Both the position numbers and the translations under genes were made by a program. Source: Ravibacter sp964559125 (GTDB taxonomy: Bacteria > Bacteroidota > Bacteroidia > Cytophagales > Spirosomataceae). From it: DNA of 64,000 nt. A model generated the notes under the pieces. It searched no databases and was not told the origin of the DNA. It saw nothing but the letters and a program-made list of their open reading frames with translations. The first letter of the stretch is position 1; every line of letters begins with the position of its first letter. The stretch is from the NCBI GenBank assembly GCA_964559125.1, contig CAZLGW010000012.1:1-64000 (forward strand). The letters run 5' to 3'. Shown here in pieces: positions 35,778-45,900 of this stretch.

Positions 35778-38015
35778 ATGACGAAAAAAAAAGCATATTT
35801 TTTTGTAGCAGCAGCGATCCTATTTTTCTTATATGCTTTCAGTAGCGATAAGGCAGCATCCGTACTCACCCCCGAGGAATCACTTTTAGCTATGAAAACC
35901 GCAGATGGGTTTGAAGTAAAGCTGGTTGCCGCTGAGCCATTTATCAGCACCCCGGTAGCGTTAAATTTTGACGATAAAGGGCGAATCTGGACATTGGAAA
36001 TGCAGGGATATATGCCGGATACGCTGGGGAACGGTGAAGATGCCCCGAATGGGAAAGTGGTTATTCTCGATGATAAAGATGGCGACGGCGTAATGGATGA
36101 CAGGACAGTGTTTTTAGACTCTTTGGTCCTGCCAAGAGCATTGTGCCTGGTGGAGGACGGTCTGCTTGTCGCCGTGCCGCCCAATTTATGGTATGTGAAA
36201 AATAATAATGACCGCGCGGGTAAAAGAATATTGGTCGACTCAACTTACACCGTTGGTGGAAATGCGGAACATCAACCCAACGGGCTGATGCGAGGTATGG
36301 ACAATTGGATATACAATGCCAAGTCTGCTAAACGCTATCGTAAAAAAGGGGATCAATGGCTGATAGAAAGGACGCATTTTCGCGGGCAATGGGGGATTTC
36401 ACAGGATGATTTTGGAAGGTTATTTTACAATAACAATTCTCAGAATCTGATCGGGGATTATTTTTTGCCATCGTTGGGGGCTGGGAATAAAAACCAGCCG
36501 GATGTTCCAGGGTACAACGTTAAAATCATTACAGACAACCGGGTTTACCCTATTAGCCCTACGCCTGGTGTAAACAGGGGATATAAAAAAAACGTACTGG
36601 ACGGCAGCTCCAGGCTCATGGAGTTTACAGCGGCATGTGGTCCGCTGGTATACAGGGGCGGATTGTTTGGTGAGGATTATCATCAGAATGTATTCGTTGC
36701 CGAACCTGCTGCCAACCTTATCAAAAGAAATATCCTAAAAGAAAACACCTATGTCACCGAAGCCGAGCAGGCTTATGAAGGTAAAGAGTTTCTGGCAAGT
36801 ACTGATGAGCGTTTCAGGCCCGTGAACCTATATAACGGGCCGGATGGCGCCATGTATGTGGTTGACATGTACAGGGGCATTATACAGCACCGAACCTATC
36901 TTACCGGCTACCTGAAAAAAGAGATTGAAAAAAGAGGTCTTTCCAGACCTTTGAATTACGGCCGTATCTACAAAGTGGTCCCAATAGGAAAGACAGTTGA
37001 CGCGGTTCCGATGCCGCATGATCCAACAGAGTTGGTTCGCCTGCTCCAACATAGAAACGGGTGGGTTAGGGACAGGGCACAACAAATGCTTGTAGATAGG
37101 AAAGATACCGCCATTGGACCTGAATTGAGAAAGAATTTACGGAAGCCGGGAGATCCCGTATCCCTTACACATGCAATGTGGACACTCGAGGGGCTTGGCA
37201 TTTTGAAATATGAGGACCTGGCCTCACTCTTTGGTCACAATGATTGGCGGGTACGTGCGGAAGTGCTTGCTGCGATACCTTCCGTCATCAATGTCGGAAA
37301 CTATCAGCAATTTGCTGCCGCTATGGAGCAAATGATCGCAGGCAAAGATACTTTGGCGGCACCCTATATTGCATTTCAACTGCCTTACATCAGCGCTTTT
37401 AGTCCATCAATTGCAGATGAGTTATGGATGAAGATAGCCAGAAAATACCCCGACGACCGCTATATATCGGGTGCCCTCATCAGCGTTATCGATAAAAAAG
37501 AGCACCTTTTTTATCGAAAAATTCTGGCAGAAAAACCTGATACGAGCCTTGCCATCAACCGTCTTTTTTCGGAAACTTTTGCAAATATTCAAAAGAATGA
37601 ATTTCATAGAAACAGTGAGGAGCTGAAAAAAAAATTTCCCCGAGGTGCTGAGATATTCCGGAATATTTGTCAAACCTGCCATGGCGATGACGGTAACGGA
37701 ATAGCGGGGCTTGCGCCTCCCCTTAATCAGTCTTCTCGGGTAACAGGTGATAAACGAAAGTTGATCTCTATCGTTCTCTACGGGTTAACGGGCCCTGTTG
37801 TGGTAAACAATAAAGTCTATAACTATGGCGAAATGCCTGGGCTTGCCGGTAACAAAGAATTTGGCGAAAAAGATATTGCACAATTGCTGAGTTTTATCCG
37901 GAAAAACTGGAGCAATAAAGAAGCTGACGTGTCGGAGGAAGACGTAATAGAAGTAAAGCAAAAATTTAACAGTCGCCAAAAGCCTTTTACTATCAATGAA
38001 CTAAATGCCTGGTGA
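35778..38015 (+). CDS. Membrane-anchored haem c protein with propeller domain
   Basis: A 745-residue protein with one N-terminal membrane segment (FFVAAAILFFLYAF). Propeller domain about 40-400 (FEVKLVAAEPFISTPVALNF, DDKDGDGVMDDRTVFLDSL, FRPVNLYNGPDGAMYVVDMY), a short HEAT-like region, then a cytochrome c domain with CQTCH near residue 630 (IFRNICQTCHGDDGNG) and a distal Met candidate in GEMPGLAG. It is shorter than, and divergent from, the two 1.0-kb-residue haem proteins but follows the same plan. It closes the second module 39 bases after the TIM-barrel gene. Confidence 0.87.
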   Translation: MTKKKAYFFVAAAILFFLYAFSSDKAASVLTPEESLLAMKTADGFEVKLVAAEPFISTPVALNFDDKGRIWTLEMQGYMPDTLGNGEDAPNGKVVILDDKDGDGVMDDRTVFLDSLVLPRALCLVEDGLLVAVPPNLWYVKNNNDRAGKRILVDSTYTVGGNAEHQPNGLMRGMDNWIYNAKSAKRYRKKGDQWLIERTHFRGQWGISQDDFGRLFYNNNSQNLIGDYFLPSLGAGNKNQPDVPGYNVKIITDNRVYPISPTPGVNRGYKKNVLDGSSRLMEFTAACGPLVYRGGLFGEDYHQNVFVAEPAANLIKRNILKENTYVTEAEQAYEGKEFLASTDERFRPVNLYNGPDGAMYVVDMYRGIIQHRTYLTGYLKKEIEKRGLSRPLNYGRIYKVVPIGKTVDAVPMPHDPTELVRLLQHRNGWVRDRAQQMLVDRKDTAIGPELRKNLRKPGDPVSLTHAMWTLEGLGILKYEDLASLFGHNDWRVRAEVLAAIPSVINVGNYQQFAAAMEQMIAGKDTLAAPYIAFQLPYISAFSPSIADELWMKIARKYPDDRYISGALISVIDKKEHLFYRKILAEKPDTSLAINRLFSETFANIQKNEFHRNSEELKKKFPRGAEIFRNICQTCHGDDGNGIAGLAPPLNQSSRVTGDKRKLISIVLYGLTGPVVVNNKVYNYGEMPGLAGNKEFGEKDIAQLLSFIRKNWSNKEADVSEEDVIEVKQKFNSRQKPFTINELNAW

Positions 38016-38179
38016 AGGTAGAATTCGACGAGGTTCTCGCCCGTAAGGTCAAACCCGGAAGGTGATCGACCTGCTCCCATTCATGATCGAAACCATGCTG
38101 TGGAATTTCAACCTTTTATTAGAAGGTGGATTTGGTGAAAAACTGAAGGCTATGCCTTCAGTGTCCCTAATTCATACTC
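38016..38179. other. Non-coding start of a decayed region
   Basis: Holds a perfect 8-bp hairpin CTGAAGGC (38143-38150), loop TAT, GCCTTCAG (38154-38161) about 130 bases after the haem gene stop; no T tract follows. Nothing else identifiable. Confidence 0.35.
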
Positions 38180-38366
38180 AATCTTACCCTTGAGGAGCGA
38201 AAATTTTCATTTAAACTCCCATCACGTAAACTCTGTACGCTCAGGGTAGTCCCGAAAATATAGCGCACTTTACATCGTCTTTAAGCCTAAAAACCTGTAA
38301 ATGAAATTTTTAATTGCGATCTGCATACAGTTATGCTATCTGTCACCGGTATGGGGACAAGAGTAA
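38180..38366 (+). pseudogene. Degenerate copy of the 28684-28866 gene junction
   Basis: This stretch aligns base for base, with scattered substitutions, to 28684-28866: the last codons of the secreted unknown protein (GCGAAAATTTTC, then CTCTGTACGCTCAGGGTAGT), its stop, the intergenic spacer, and the first 20 codons of the phosphatase (ATGAAATTTTTAATT at 38301; signal-peptide reading MKFLIAICIQLCYL). The copied start runs into a stop at 38364 after 21 codons. It is a remnant of a duplication or recombination within the locus and encodes nothing functional. Confidence 0.85.
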
Positions 38367-38464
38367 TCGCATATCGTGTTAACTGGATTATCAAGAAGAT
38401 AGTACTTATAGTTATTTAAGGAATACCGATTGATCTATTCTGTTGTGAAAACTTGACGCGCTAT

Positions 38465-38671
38465 TTATGCAGCCAGGATCTCCGCCAAAGCCTTCAATTC
38501 GGGCATTAGGCGGTTCGAATTCTGTACCAGCGGGATCACAGAAAGCACCTCCAAAGGGTGCTTTTCCTGTTTTACAAATGCCGTTTACAGGCTGTTTTCG
38601 AAGATAAGCACATCATTCTGATCCAATCCGGAGCAAAGGATTCGGTAACCTGTTTCAGGTAGTAAATTAGG
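38465..38671 (-). pseudogene. Decayed minus-strand coding remnant, unidentified
   Basis: Read on the minus strand, 67 codons give a protein-like sequence (TGYRILCSGLDQNDVLIFEN, then KQEKHPLEVLSVIPLVQNSN, then LMPELKALAEILAA) with a proper stop at 38465-38467 but one in-frame stop at 38585-38587 and none of the N-terminus. CAA or CAG changed to TAA would explain the break. I do not recognise the family, and chance openness cannot be excluded. Confidence 0.3.
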
Positions 38672-38680
38672 TTACCGAAT
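38640..38680. repeat. 12-bp perfect inverted repeat
   Basis: ATTCGGTAACCT (38640-38651) and AGGTTACCGAAT (38669-38680), 17 bases apart, upstream of the integrase stub. Could be a recombinase or regulator site, or part of a lost element end. Confidence 0.5.
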
Positions 38681-38752
38681 GGAATGTTTGACAGAGGCGA
38701 TTTCTTGATCAGGGTTTCTCAAACATCGTTTTTTTAACCTTAAACTGTGTTG

Positions 38753-38935
38753 ATGATGAATCTCAAACAGAACCTGATTGTACTCTTCTGGCTGTACAGA
38801 CAAAAAGCGAAAGCAGACGACAAAGCTCCCATCTACGCCAGGATTACTATCGACGGCAAGTGCACCGAGCTTTCGACCGGCAAAAAGGCATCCCCGAAAT
38901 CCTGGGATGCTATTCTTAGAGCGCTTAACCAGTAA
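38753..38935 (+). pseudogene. Tyrosine recombinase stub (arm DNA-binding domain only)
   Basis: About 60 residues match the N-terminal arm-binding domain of Bacteroidota phage-type integrases: LKQNLIVLFWLYRQKAKADD, APIYARITIDGKCTELSTGK and KASPKSWD. A stop follows ALNQ, and the core-binding and catalytic domains (R-H-R-Y) are absent; the next 100 bases continue no recognisable frame. A relic of an integrated element. Confidence 0.8.
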
Positions 38936-39014
38936 ATCAAAGACACCCACCCACAGAAGCCGAATAAGCGCTTTACGCCTCGGCAAGGTCAATAAAATTC
39001 AGGCGAACAAAAAC

Positions 39015-39053
39015 AATCATGAGCTATAGAAAGGCTTTCTATAGCTCATGATT
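39015..39053 (-). terminator. Terminator with 19-bp perfect arms
   Basis: Arms AATCATGAGCTATAGAAAG (39015-39033) and its exact reverse complement (39035-39053) meet around one central base, a near-perfect 39-base palindrome. On the minus strand it is followed by TGTTTTTGTTC, and lies about 100 bases beyond the stop of the beta-helix gene. The arm length is unusual for a simple terminator. Confidence 0.65.
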
Positions 39054-39150
39054 TATTGTAATAGAAAGACCGGAAAACTGAGGCATACGCGATATTACCT
39101 TGCCCTCCCGGGTGGCAATGGTGAGCCATAGTAACCGGCTGGTAACGTTA

Positions 39151-42100
39151 CTACTCCTTCACGATCTTGCTTGTATGTCCGGATGTTGTTTTGATAAAAT
39201 AGATACCTGCTGGTAGCGAGGAGAGATCTATTTCCTGATTATCCGAGGCAATAGCTACCGTATTCACAACGATACCCTGCGCATTTATCAGCATGAGTGA
39301 TATGCCCGGAATTCCCGCTCCTCTAACCCGGATAAAATCGCGGGCTGGTAGAGGATACATTATCAGGTTGTTTTCGGGCAATGCTACACTGATGATCAGA
39401 CTGTAGGAGAAGCTGCCGTCCGACTCCACCATTTTGAGACGGTAGTAGGCCACGGTACCGGTACGCAGTCCGGTGTCGGTATACCGGTAGTGGTCCTTCT
39501 CCGAATCGTCGGCCTGTACTACACCTATCCTCTTGAAAGCCTTTCCATCGGCACTGTATTCGACACCATATTCCGCCATATCAAGTTGTTCGGCTACCTC
39601 CCAATTCAAGGATACTGTCTGGTTTTCGTTCAACCTCGCGGTAAAATCTACCAGCTTGACAGGCAGGGCCGAATTTACCGAGCCTACAAAAAAACCGCTG
39701 AAGCCCGTCACATCGAAGCTAAGCTCCCACCGCGCCAGTACGTGGCTCCAGTTGACGTCGGGGATGATGGTGACCGGCGCGCCCTGGTAGCTGCCGGGCC
39801 CGTTCCCGTTGGTGGCCGTTCCGTGGTACTGGTACACCCTGATATTGCCGGTATTGCCGGCAGCACCTGTCGGCAACTCGCTTGTCCCCAGGCTGGTATT
39901 GTAGGTACTGAACTCTTCCTGGGTGAAGTACAGGGTAACCCGTGCAGTAGCCCCGGAAGCATTCCCCACCGGCGAAATATCATAGTGACGCTGTACATAC
40001 GGCGAGCCGTTATGGGTCTGCACGGTAGGGTCGATGTGAGTCGTCACATACACTACCCCGCTTACAGGAGAAGCCCCGCTGGAAGCGATCACTGCCACGC
40101 TACGGCAATCCTCATCTGCTGCCTGGATAAAGTAGGTTTGGCCCGGGCTGATGTCCACACCCGTGGTATGTCCATCGACCGAAAGCCGGTCGGCGCCGGT
40201 CAGCAGAGCAGCCTGGTACTCATAAGCACCCGCATCGACGACGCTGTTGAATATGCGGATGTTTCCAGCCAGGTCGGTCGTAAAACCATGGAGCACACCG
40301 CCCGTCCCCAGGTTCAGGGCCGGACTGCAGCCCTGCAAGGTAAAGTTTCCATTGGCAGTATCGGTGAAGAGCGGATTTTCCGATACAATATCGACCACCT
40401 CTTTCCCTCCGATAATAGCATCCACCCCGCCTTCGAGTACACTGAAATAAGCTTTGGTACTGCCTGGGCCAATCGTATAGAGCTGGCTGCTACCCGACCC
40501 TTGGCTGTTGCCCCACACGATGGTGTTGACCAGCTCGGTCTCGGCGCCTTCGTAGTTGTGCAGCGCCCCCCCGTTTTGCTCGGCGGTATTGTTAACCATG
40601 GTGACGTTGGTAAACCGGGGTTTGGCATTCTGGTAGCTGAATGCCCCCGCGCCGCTCTGGGCGGTGTTTTGATAGATCAGCGAATTGACAACCGTGGTCA
40701 TACCCGGGCCATCATTATAAATGCCCCCTCCCCATACCGTAGCGTGGTTTGCTTTGAATACGCAGCGGTTGATCAAAGGATAGGCCAGGTGATTGAGCAT
40801 CCCCCCGCCGGTAACGGCCGAGCCGCCGGTGGTGGTAAATCCATCCAGCAGGGCGGCGTTTGTCAAACCGTTGTCATCGTTGGCGATCACGCTACTGCCG
40901 TTGCCCTTCAGGGTGGTTACATTCTGATTCCAGTTTCTGTCGGCAAATGCGGGAGTACCGGCAACGGTAAACCCGCCGTAAATTTTCACCCCCTCCTTCA
41001 TGGAAAACGATTGGCCGGAAGCGGGCTGGTATTCGCCGGCAGCTACCCAAACCTCGTTGCCTGCTTCCGATGCGTCGATCATCGCCTGCAAATCACCGGA
41101 AGCCGTTTCCCAGGTGTGGCCAAATCCGGCACCGCCCTGGCGGACGTACCGGATTTGGATCTCCTCCTGGCTTTCATAAGCACCGAGATCAATGTTGGCG
41201 CCGCTAAGGCGGGGATTACCCGCCAAATCTGTATCCGTTGCGATATTGCCCCCGGCACTAATGTATTGCTCGGTACTTCCGGCGCCGATCCCGGGGCTGC
41301 CATCTGCCAACGAAAAATCACCATTGAGTACATTGGTAAAAGCAGGATCGATATCCAGGTTGTTTCCCCTATCCATTCCAAAGGTACCTTGCCACGCCAC
41401 ACTGCCGCCGCTTCCCTGCACAATACTGTATCCGTATTCGGGGACACTTAGAGTATTTAAAATATTATTTATGCTTCCGTTACCCAGCGTATTGCCCCAG
41501 ATAATGCAGTTAACGAATTTAGGCGCAGATTGAAAATTGTAAATTCCGGCATTGTAGATTATTCCTGAATTCTTTGTAACCGTTACATTAGTGAGCCGTA
41601 GCGACGATTGACTATTAAACATTGCACCGGCCCTGTCTCCGGCAGCATTCTGATGGATGCTTACATTCATGTACTCTGACGATGAGCCTAAACTATACAC
41701 CGCCCCACCATAGGAGCCGGCAGAATTATGTTGAAAAACTACATTCTTCAGTTTAGCATTGAGTTGATTATCATAGAAGCCGCCACCGTAATGTTTTGCC
41801 AAATTGTTCTCAAACCTGACCTTCATCAGCTTTGGCCCATAATAGCTTCCAGCCATACCGCCACCGTTCTGATTTGCGGCATTCCGACTCAGGGTAACAT
41901 TGGTTATTACGGGTTCCGAGGCGTTCGTATATATGCCTGCACCGCTCTGGCGTACCGAATTCTCACGAACAATGATATTCCTGATGACCGGTGAAGAGGA
42001 CCAGAGGCTAATTCCTCCGCCAAATCCGCGATAGACCTGCTGCCCGTTGATTGGTACGGCGAGCCCGTCTTTATCCCCATTGCCCCCTGTGATCGTAAAC

Positions 42101-42780
42101 CCATCGAGGCAAGCCGAACCGACATCATTGAGGCTTAGCACTACGTGATAAGCGTTGTCCAGCCGTGAGGAATGTGTAAGCAAGCTTTGCAGGTCAATAT
42201 CTGCAGCGTCATTATTACTCAAATCGCCGCTTAGAATCGTAATATTCGCATCTACCTGACTCCGATGCTCCAAATCAGTGATGCCGTTGTCCGGATCGAA
42301 CCCTCCGTAAAGCTGTACATTTTTAACCATTACAAAAGCCTTGTCACGATCGGTTGTCGGGGTATTGTCAAGATCTGCCTCAGCCACGTTGTATAACGGA
42401 CTGTAAGTACCTCTTGCAACGAAAATTTTCAAAGGGGCACCCTGTGTCCATAGGCTACTGTTTTCGTTGGCCCATTTGAGCGCATCAGCAAGTTCACCTA
42501 CCGCATTTTCCCAATTACTGCCGTTTCCGTTACTTCCTTTTTTCACATAGATTATACCGTTGGCATCGGGCGCCCCATGCCCCCATGCTGTTGTTAAATG
42601 CGTCCCTGATAATATCCAGACAAATAGCAGCGCTGCCGTTATTTTCAGGTACACGTCGAAGACCGGCTTCACATACATACCGTCTTTCGCATTTTCATCG
42701 CTGGCATAAGTCATGCCCCACTGGGTACGATCGATGATACACAATACCAGCAGGCGACTCAGGCCCGGGAGATTTTTCAT
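39151..42780 (-). CDS. Secreted right-handed beta-helix protein with type IX secretion sorting domain
   Basis: About 1209 residues from ATG 42780 (MKNLPGLSRLLVLC); the frame is open to 42996, but this would run into the gene upstream. A hydrophobic signal segment is ITAALLFVWILSGTHLTTAW. Two tandem beta-helix units each begin with a YVKKGSNGNGSNWENAVG-like repeat (the second with YVRQGGAGFGHTWETASG) and end in choice-of-anchor-Q-like SPLFTD/ NLGAYE segments. The C-terminus (YPLPARDFIRVRGAG, IDLSSLPAGIYFIKT, SKIVKE) is a T9SS type A sorting domain. It is probably a cell-surface glycan-active or adhesive protein. An antisense open frame on the plus strand is a shadow. Confidence 0.87.
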   Translation of the reverse strand: MKNLPGLSRLLVLCIIDRTQWGMTYASDENAKDGMYVKPVFDVYLKITAALLFVWILSGTHLTTAWGHGAPDANGIIYVKKGSNGNGSNWENAVGELADALKWANENSSLWTQGAPLKIFVARGTYSPLYNVAEADLDNTPTTDRDKAFVMVKNVQLYGGFDPDNGITDLEHRSQVDANITILSGDLSNNDAADIDLQSLLTHSSRLDNAYHVVLSLNDVGSACLDGFTITGGNGDKDGLAVPINGQQVYRGFGGGISLWSSSPVIRNIIVRENSVRQSGAGIYTNASEPVITNVTLSRNAANQNGGGMAGSYYGPKLMKVRFENNLAKHYGGGFYDNQLNAKLKNVVFQHNSAGSYGGAVYSLGSSSEYMNVSIHQNAAGDRAGAMFNSQSSLRLTNVTVTKNSGIIYNAGIYNFQSAPKFVNCIIWGNTLGNGSINNILNTLSVPEYGYSIVQGSGGSVAWQGTFGMDRGNNLDIDPAFTNVLNGDFSLADGSPGIGAGSTEQYISAGGNIATDTDLAGNPRLSGANIDLGAYESQEEIQIRYVRQGGAGFGHTWETASGDLQAMIDASEAGNEVWVAAGEYQPASGQSFSMKEGVKIYGGFTVAGTPAFADRNWNQNVTTLKGNGSSVIANDDNGLTNAALLDGFTTTGGSAVTGGGMLNHLAYPLINRCVFKANHATVWGGGIYNDGPGMTTVVNSLIYQNTAQSGAGAFSYQNAKPRFTNVTMVNNTAEQNGGALHNYEGAETELVNTIVWGNSQGSGSSQLYTIGPGSTKAYFSVLEGGVDAIIGGKEVVDIVSENPLFTDTANGNFTLQGCSPALNLGTGGVLHGFTTDLAGNIRIFNSVVDAGAYEYQAALLTGADRLSVDGHTTGVDISPGQTYFIQAADEDCRSVAVIASSGASPVSGVVYVTTHIDPTVQTHNGSPYVQRHYDISPVGNASGATARVTLYFTQEEFSTYNTSLGTSELPTGAAGNTGNIRVYQYHGTATNGNGPGSYQGAPVTIIPDVNWSHVLARWELSFDVTGFSGFFVGSVNSALPVKLVDFTARLNENQTVSLNWEVAEQLDMAEYGVEYSADGKAFKRIGVVQADDSEKDHYRYTDTGLRTGTVAYYRLKMVESDGSFSYSLIISVALPENNLIMYPLPARDFIRVRGAGIPGISLMLINAQGIVVNTVAIASDNQEIDLSSLPAGIYFIKTTSGHTSKIVKE

Positions 42781-42835
42781 ACTATACATAAGTGATTGTT
42801 TCGCCTGCAAAATTGGACCTGAGGCTTCAGAAACG

Positions 42836-42870
42836 ACTATAACACGTGTCGCCAATACTATAACACATGT
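42836..42870. promoter_or_regulatory. Two direct repeats upstream of the beta-helix gene
   Basis: ACTATAACACGTGT (42836-42849) and ACTATAACACATGT (42857-42870) start 21 bases apart, two helical turns, 56-90 bases before the ATG at 42780. This spacing is typical of AraC-type activator half-sites; the adjacent hybrid two-component regulator is the obvious candidate (inference). Confidence 0.55.
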
Positions 42871-42941
42871 AGCACGAGTCCAAAAAGGGGAGAAAAAAAA
42901 GGCACTTCCGGAGTTGCTGACTGCTAACCAACCCCAAAAAG

Positions 42942-45900
42942 TCAATTCATCCGACTGAATTGCGAAGGCGTCCGGCCATAAAACTCCCGGAAGCATTTGG
43001 TGAAATACGCCGGGCTGTCGAACCCTGCTTTATAGGCCGATTCGGAACTGTTAAAACCGTTTCTAAGAAAATCTGCTGCCCGCGTAAGGCGGTAATTGCG
43101 TACCAGCTCGCTCACGGCAAGGCCCGAGACGGCCCGTACTTTCCGATGGAGCTGTGACCTGCTCAGGTTCATCTTTTCCGATAAATCGGAGATACCCATA
43201 TCCGTTTCTTCAAGGTGTGCCTCTACGGTTTCAAAAAGCTTGTTCAGGAACGGATCCCCTCCCCGCAGGGCCATTCCCCCACCCTCTTCATCAGGCTTTG
43301 ACAATTGCTGCTGTAACCTTCGGCGCAGCAGCCGTTCCCTTTCCAGTAGATTATGTACCCGTAGGTTCAGCTCAGGTACGTGGAAGGGTTTGGAGAGATA
43401 ATCGTCTGCACCGAGTTCCAGGCCTTCCATCCGGCTGTCGAACGACGCCCGGGCGGTAAGCAGGATCAGCGGGATATGACGCGTATGTTCGTGCTGCTTT
43501 ATTTCCCGGCAGAGCTCAAATCCGTCCATTACCGGCATCATGACGTCGCTGATGATCAGATCGGGGATATGCTCCAAAGCCAGACGGAGACCTTCCGATC
43601 CGTTCACGGCCTTCATCACCCGGTAGCGCTCCGGCAGACTGTCTGCTACGAAACCGGCCAGTTCGTCGTTGTCTTCTACCAGCAAGATGACGATATCTTC
43701 ATCATCGGCCGTACGGCGCTCCGGGTTTTGCAGCAAAGGCTCCCGGTCTGTTTTATATACGGAGAGAGCGTCTGCCGGCTGATAGGGAAGTAGAAGCCGG
43801 AACGTACTGCCTTTCCCCAGCCGGCTTTCGGCTTCGACCGTCCCGTTCTGAAGAATAGCCAGCTCTTTGACCAGGGCCAGCCCGATGCCGCTACCCTGCT
43901 GTTGCGGACCGTCGGCTCCGACCTGGTAATAACGGTCAAAGATATAAGGAAGTGATTCCTGCGGGATCCCCATTCCCGTGTCCGACACGGAGATCACGAC
44001 GAGGTCTGTCTCTTTTTCCAGCAAAATGCGGACTTCCCCTCCTTTGCCGGTAAACTTCAGGGCGTTGCCGACCAGATTGCCCAGCATTCGTTCGAGCTTG
44101 GGTGCGTCAAACCAGTAATCCCCGCTCAGGCGCCCCTGGAAAGAAAGTGCAATTTCTCTACGCTCAGCTTCTTCCCGGAACAGGCCTGCCACATTTTCCA
44201 CAAACAAAGCCAGGTCACCCCGTGACTCGTTTACCGACAGCATCCCGGTTTCGGCTTTGGAGAAATCCAACAGTTGGTTGATCAGCGTCAGCAGTTGTTC
44301 CGCATTCCTTTTCACGGACGACAGCTTTCTTCGCTGCGTTTCGCCGGTCTGCTCCCCGATCAAACCCTCGAGCGGGGAAAGGATCAGGGTGAGGGGTGTC
44401 CGGAAATCGTGGGTGATATTGGTAAAAAAGCGTGCCTTCATCTCCGCCAGTTGATGGAGCTGCCGGGCTTCCTGCTGCCGGAGCTCGACCGATTTACGGA
44501 GCTCCATACGGGTAAGCTGCAGTCTTAACCAGTACCATACGGCCCCGATCGCCACCAGGGCGTACAAGGCATAGGCCCACCACGTGCGCCACCAGGGCGG
44601 CCGGACCAGGATTTTAAGGGTTTTGATATGACTACTCCACTGCCCGCTGGTATTGCTGGCATTCACCCTGAACACGTAATGCCCCGGAGGGATCCTGGTG
44701 TAGACAGCCAGCGGGTTATTTCCTGCTTCTATCCAGTCTTTATCGTAGCCCTCCAATCGATAACGGTACGACAAGTCACCCGGCTGATTGAACTGCAGTC
44801 CGGCGAAAGAGAGCTGCACAGTATTCTGATCATAGGGCAATACCAGTTCATCGATCCTATTGACGGGCGCCTTGAGGAGTCCTGCATCCGAAGGTTCTGC
44901 CTCCAAATTATTTACCTTCAGGCCGGTAAGGGCCACAGCAGGCTCGAACCGGTCGTCCCGGAGGGCCAGCGGATCAAAAACCGTCCACCCTTCTGTTCCC
45001 CCGAACGCCATTCTTCCATCGGGCAGGAGCAGTTGGTGAAACCGGTTGAACTCGTCTTCCGGCAGTCCGTGGCGGGTTTGAAAGACCTTCACCGTGTAGC
45101 TGACGGGATCCAGCCGGCACAGGCCTTTGTTGGTCCCGAACCACAGGTAGCCCGATCGGTCGGGCAGCAGACTGTATATGGTCTGATCGGGCAGGCCCTG
45201 CGCGAGACTGAAACTTTGGGCCAGGAGTGCCTTTTTGTCCAGACGGATCAGCCCGTTGTAGCTGCCGATCCAGAGTATGTCAGCGGCAGCGGGATCAGTA
45301 CAGAGCCCAAGCAACTGGTTCGTCGGCAGCGCCCCGTCTTTTTCCGAGTGTTTCAGCTGTCGTATCTGACGCGTTTCCAGGTCTATGATGAGCAGACCGT
45401 CCATTTCTGTTGTTATCCAGAGCCTTTCCCGGTCCATACTGATGTCACGCGGGGTAAGCTCTTCCCCCAGCCGGCTACTCAGGAAGTCCCTGGGCAACAA
45501 CCATCTCCACTCCCGGGAAGACGTATCGAAATACAGTACATTCCCGTTATACCCAATCACTACCGGATAGCCGTCGGGTGAAAAAGTGAGCCCTTTGATT
45601 CCGGCTCCCGGTCCCGAAGCGCTGGTGACACCCGGTACTTTGGGAAGGCGGATCAGCTCCTTTCGCTGAGCGTCATAGCCCGCCACTACTTCTTTCAGGC
45701 CCATCCACAGGCGGCCTTCCCGGTCGTAGGCCGAACGCAGATGATAGCCCGGAGCTGAAAACCGGCTGTCATCGGGCTGCCATTCAAAGAGCCTGGCGAT
45801 AGAAGTCCCGAATTCTTTTTGCATGACATCTCCCGCAAATCCTTCCTGAACGGGGTAAGAAGGAAAAAAAGGCGTAGTCAGATCCAATTGCCTGATCCCG

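Noticed and set aside
38505..38530. GGTTCGAATTC, a tRNA T-loop-like sequence
   Set aside because: The flanking bases do not pair as a T stem, and no anticodon arm or CCA-like acceptor is visible; the stretch is better read as part of a minus-strand coding remnant.
39490..41451. 653-residue open frame on the plus strand
   Set aside because: It is antisense to the beta-helix gene, low in recognisable domains, and explained by codon bias of the real gene; no promoter or homologue-like motif.
44628..45581. 317-residue open frame on the plus strand
   Set aside because: Antisense shadow of the hybrid two-component gene, which has complete domains.
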